This document shows, piece after piece, positions 63,199 through 64,000 of a stretch of DNA of 64,000 nucleotides. The translations under genes and the position numbers were made by a program. Position 1 is the stretch's first letter, and every line of letters begins with the position of its first letter. Source of the DNA: Confluentibacter sediminis (GTDB lineage Bacteria > Bacteroidota > Bacteroidia > Flavobacteriales > Flavobacteriaceae); contig NZ_QKPO01000007.1 of the NCBI RefSeq assembly GCF_003258355.1, positions 124,001 to 188,000 of the forward strand. Direction: 5' to 3'. The notes beneath the pieces were generated by a model. The model was not told where the DNA came from. It did no database searches and worked only from the letters and a program-made list of their open reading frames with translations.

Positions 63199-64000
63199 TT
63201 AATCTTTAAAAAGAAGTTGGGCAAAACCATACAAACTTTTTCTCCATGTTTGGAATTCGTGGGCCGTTCCTGGAGCTTCATAGTAAACGTTTTTAATACC
63301 CGCTTTATCCAATTCTTCATGGGTACTTCTACCCGAACGCGCTCCTTCTTTAGATCCCATGCTTACATAGAATAATTTCACTTTTTTAGCAAATTCTTCA
63401 GGCTTTTTAAGCAAACCATTATAACCTGTTTCAATACCCGGAAATCCAAATGGGGCACTGAAAATTCCAATGTTGCCGAATTTATCAAGATTTGATTGTG
63501 AAATTTGATAGGTTTGAGTGCCTCCTAACGATAAACCAGCAATGGCACGATGTGAACTATCACTAAGTGTACGGTAATGGCTATCAATATTTGGGATAAG
63601 ATCTTTAATCATGATATCCTCAAAACTATCCCAGAAATTTTTGTCTTGAGGTCGTTTTGGGCTACCGAATCCTTGGGCTATACCACCATCTTCCATAACA
63701 ATAATCATAGGTTTGGCTTTGCCTTCAGCAATTAAATTATCTAAAATAAAATTAGCACGTCCTTGATTACCCCAAGCTCTGCGGTCTTCACCCATACCAT
63801 GTTGTAAATATAAAACAGGGTAACGTTCTTTGGTGTTTTTATCATATCCAGGTGGTGTGTAAACATATGCCAAACGCATGTTTCCAGTTGATTTTGCTAG
63901 ATACCAATGAGACTCAATATTCCCATGAGGCACATCTTTAATATCATAAAAATCGACACCATCTTCTGGTATTTCAATACCACTTGCTATACGACTCATA
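63199..64000 (-). CDS. Secreted CE1-type esterase, paralog 4 (5' part outside the window)
   Basis: The frame is open to the window end. Its first visible residues MSRIASGIEIPEDGVDFYDIKDVPHG align with the middle of the paralogs ([25 protein letters not shown]), so the ATG at 63999 is internal and the signal peptide and E-set domain lie outside. The hydrolase domain has the nucleophile in GLSLGG (Leu instead of Met) and the catalytic His in GTAHEF. It is the promoter-side gene of the four visible copies, 39 bp before paralog 3. Confidence 0.9.
   Translation of the reverse strand, partial: MSRIASGIEIPEDGVDFYDIKDVPHGNIESHWYLAKSTGNMRLAYVYTPPGYDKNTKERYPVLYLQHGMGEDRRAWGNQGRANFILDNLIAEGKAKPMIIVMEDGGIAQGFGSPKRPQDKNFWDSFEDIMIKDLIPNIDSHYRTLSDSSHRAIAGLSLGGTQTYQISQSNLDKFGNIGIFSAPFGFPGIETGYNGLLKKPEEFAKKVKLFYVSMGSKEGARSGRSTHEELDKAGIKNVYYEAPGTAHEFQTWRKSLYGFAQLLFKD

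Overview
The window is a chromosome segment of a member of the Bacteroidota, almost certainly a gliding, carotenoid-pigmented, polysaccharide-degrading Flavobacteriaceae. The evidence is AT-rich DNA with short gaps, promoters of the type TTG-N19-21-TAnnTTTG, a GldA gliding ABC ATPase, a SusC/SusD pair with a hybrid two-component sensor, a zeaxanthin-type crt operon, a fused DAHP synthase/chorismate mutase, and lipoproteins of Bacteroidota type. The genus cannot be named from sequence alone. I saw no prophage, insertion sequence, integrase or CRISPR array.

Layout. 1-3.1 kb: the 3' part of metH, a small unknown ORF, a palindromic repeat and metF. 3.2-7.3 kb: a very AT-rich four-gene cassette on the minus strand (adenylating ligase, carrier protein, MBOAT acyltransferase, membrane-anchored SGNH protein) with the logic of a dlt-type surface acylation system. 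7.6-9.5 kb: a PagL-like lipid A deacylase and a head-GIN lipoprotein. 9.4-13.7 kb: ackA, pta and gldA. 13.9-18.1 kb: an aromatic amino acid operon (pheA, aminotransferase, tyrA, DAHP synthase/chorismate mutase) behind a complete attenuator with a 26-residue leader peptide holding 5 Phe and 5 Tyr. 18.1-26.6 kb: rsgA, dtd, a MazG-like gene, aroA, queA (behind a tandemly duplicated leader carrying two mini-ORFs), rlmN, a polyprenyl synthase, two DUF1801 genes and a DUF3124 lipoprotein. 26.7-30.0 kb: a circularly permuted ATP-grasp / alpha-E / transglutaminase operon; the transglutaminase ends in a polyglutamine tail. 30.3-32.7 kb: an ECF sigma factor, a one-TM protein and an outer-membrane barrel, with a likely self-recognised promoter. 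33.7-38.9 kb: three PpiC/SurA-like periplasmic foldase genes and a MoxR ATPase. 39-44.3 kb: aconitase, a lipoprotein, mazG, a TlpA-like thioredoxin and a frameshifted 2-hydroxyacid dehydrogenase. 44.3-49.2 kb: crtY, crtZ, crtB and crtI under a CarH-like MerR/B12 regulator. 49.24 kb: tRNA-Leu(GAG). 49.5-64 kb: a polysaccharide-utilisation locus (hybrid sensor, SusC, SusD) facing four tandem, paralogous CE1-type esterases; the last runs off the window.

How it fits together. The carotenoid block looks light- or B12-controlled: two inverted repeats of the same geometry (TTGTTYAAC-N14-half-site) lie at the regulator's own start and in the crtI promoter. The aromatic operon is apparently controlled by Phe/Tyr-tRNA charging through ribosome stalling. 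The PUL probably binds an esterified glycan, xylan-like by inference, which the esterases strip of acetyl or feruloyl groups. The dlt-like cassette, PagL-like enzyme and foldases serve the cell envelope. The best candidates for undescribed biology are the crt operators, the Phe/Tyr attenuator, the queA leader duplication and the dlt-like cassette.
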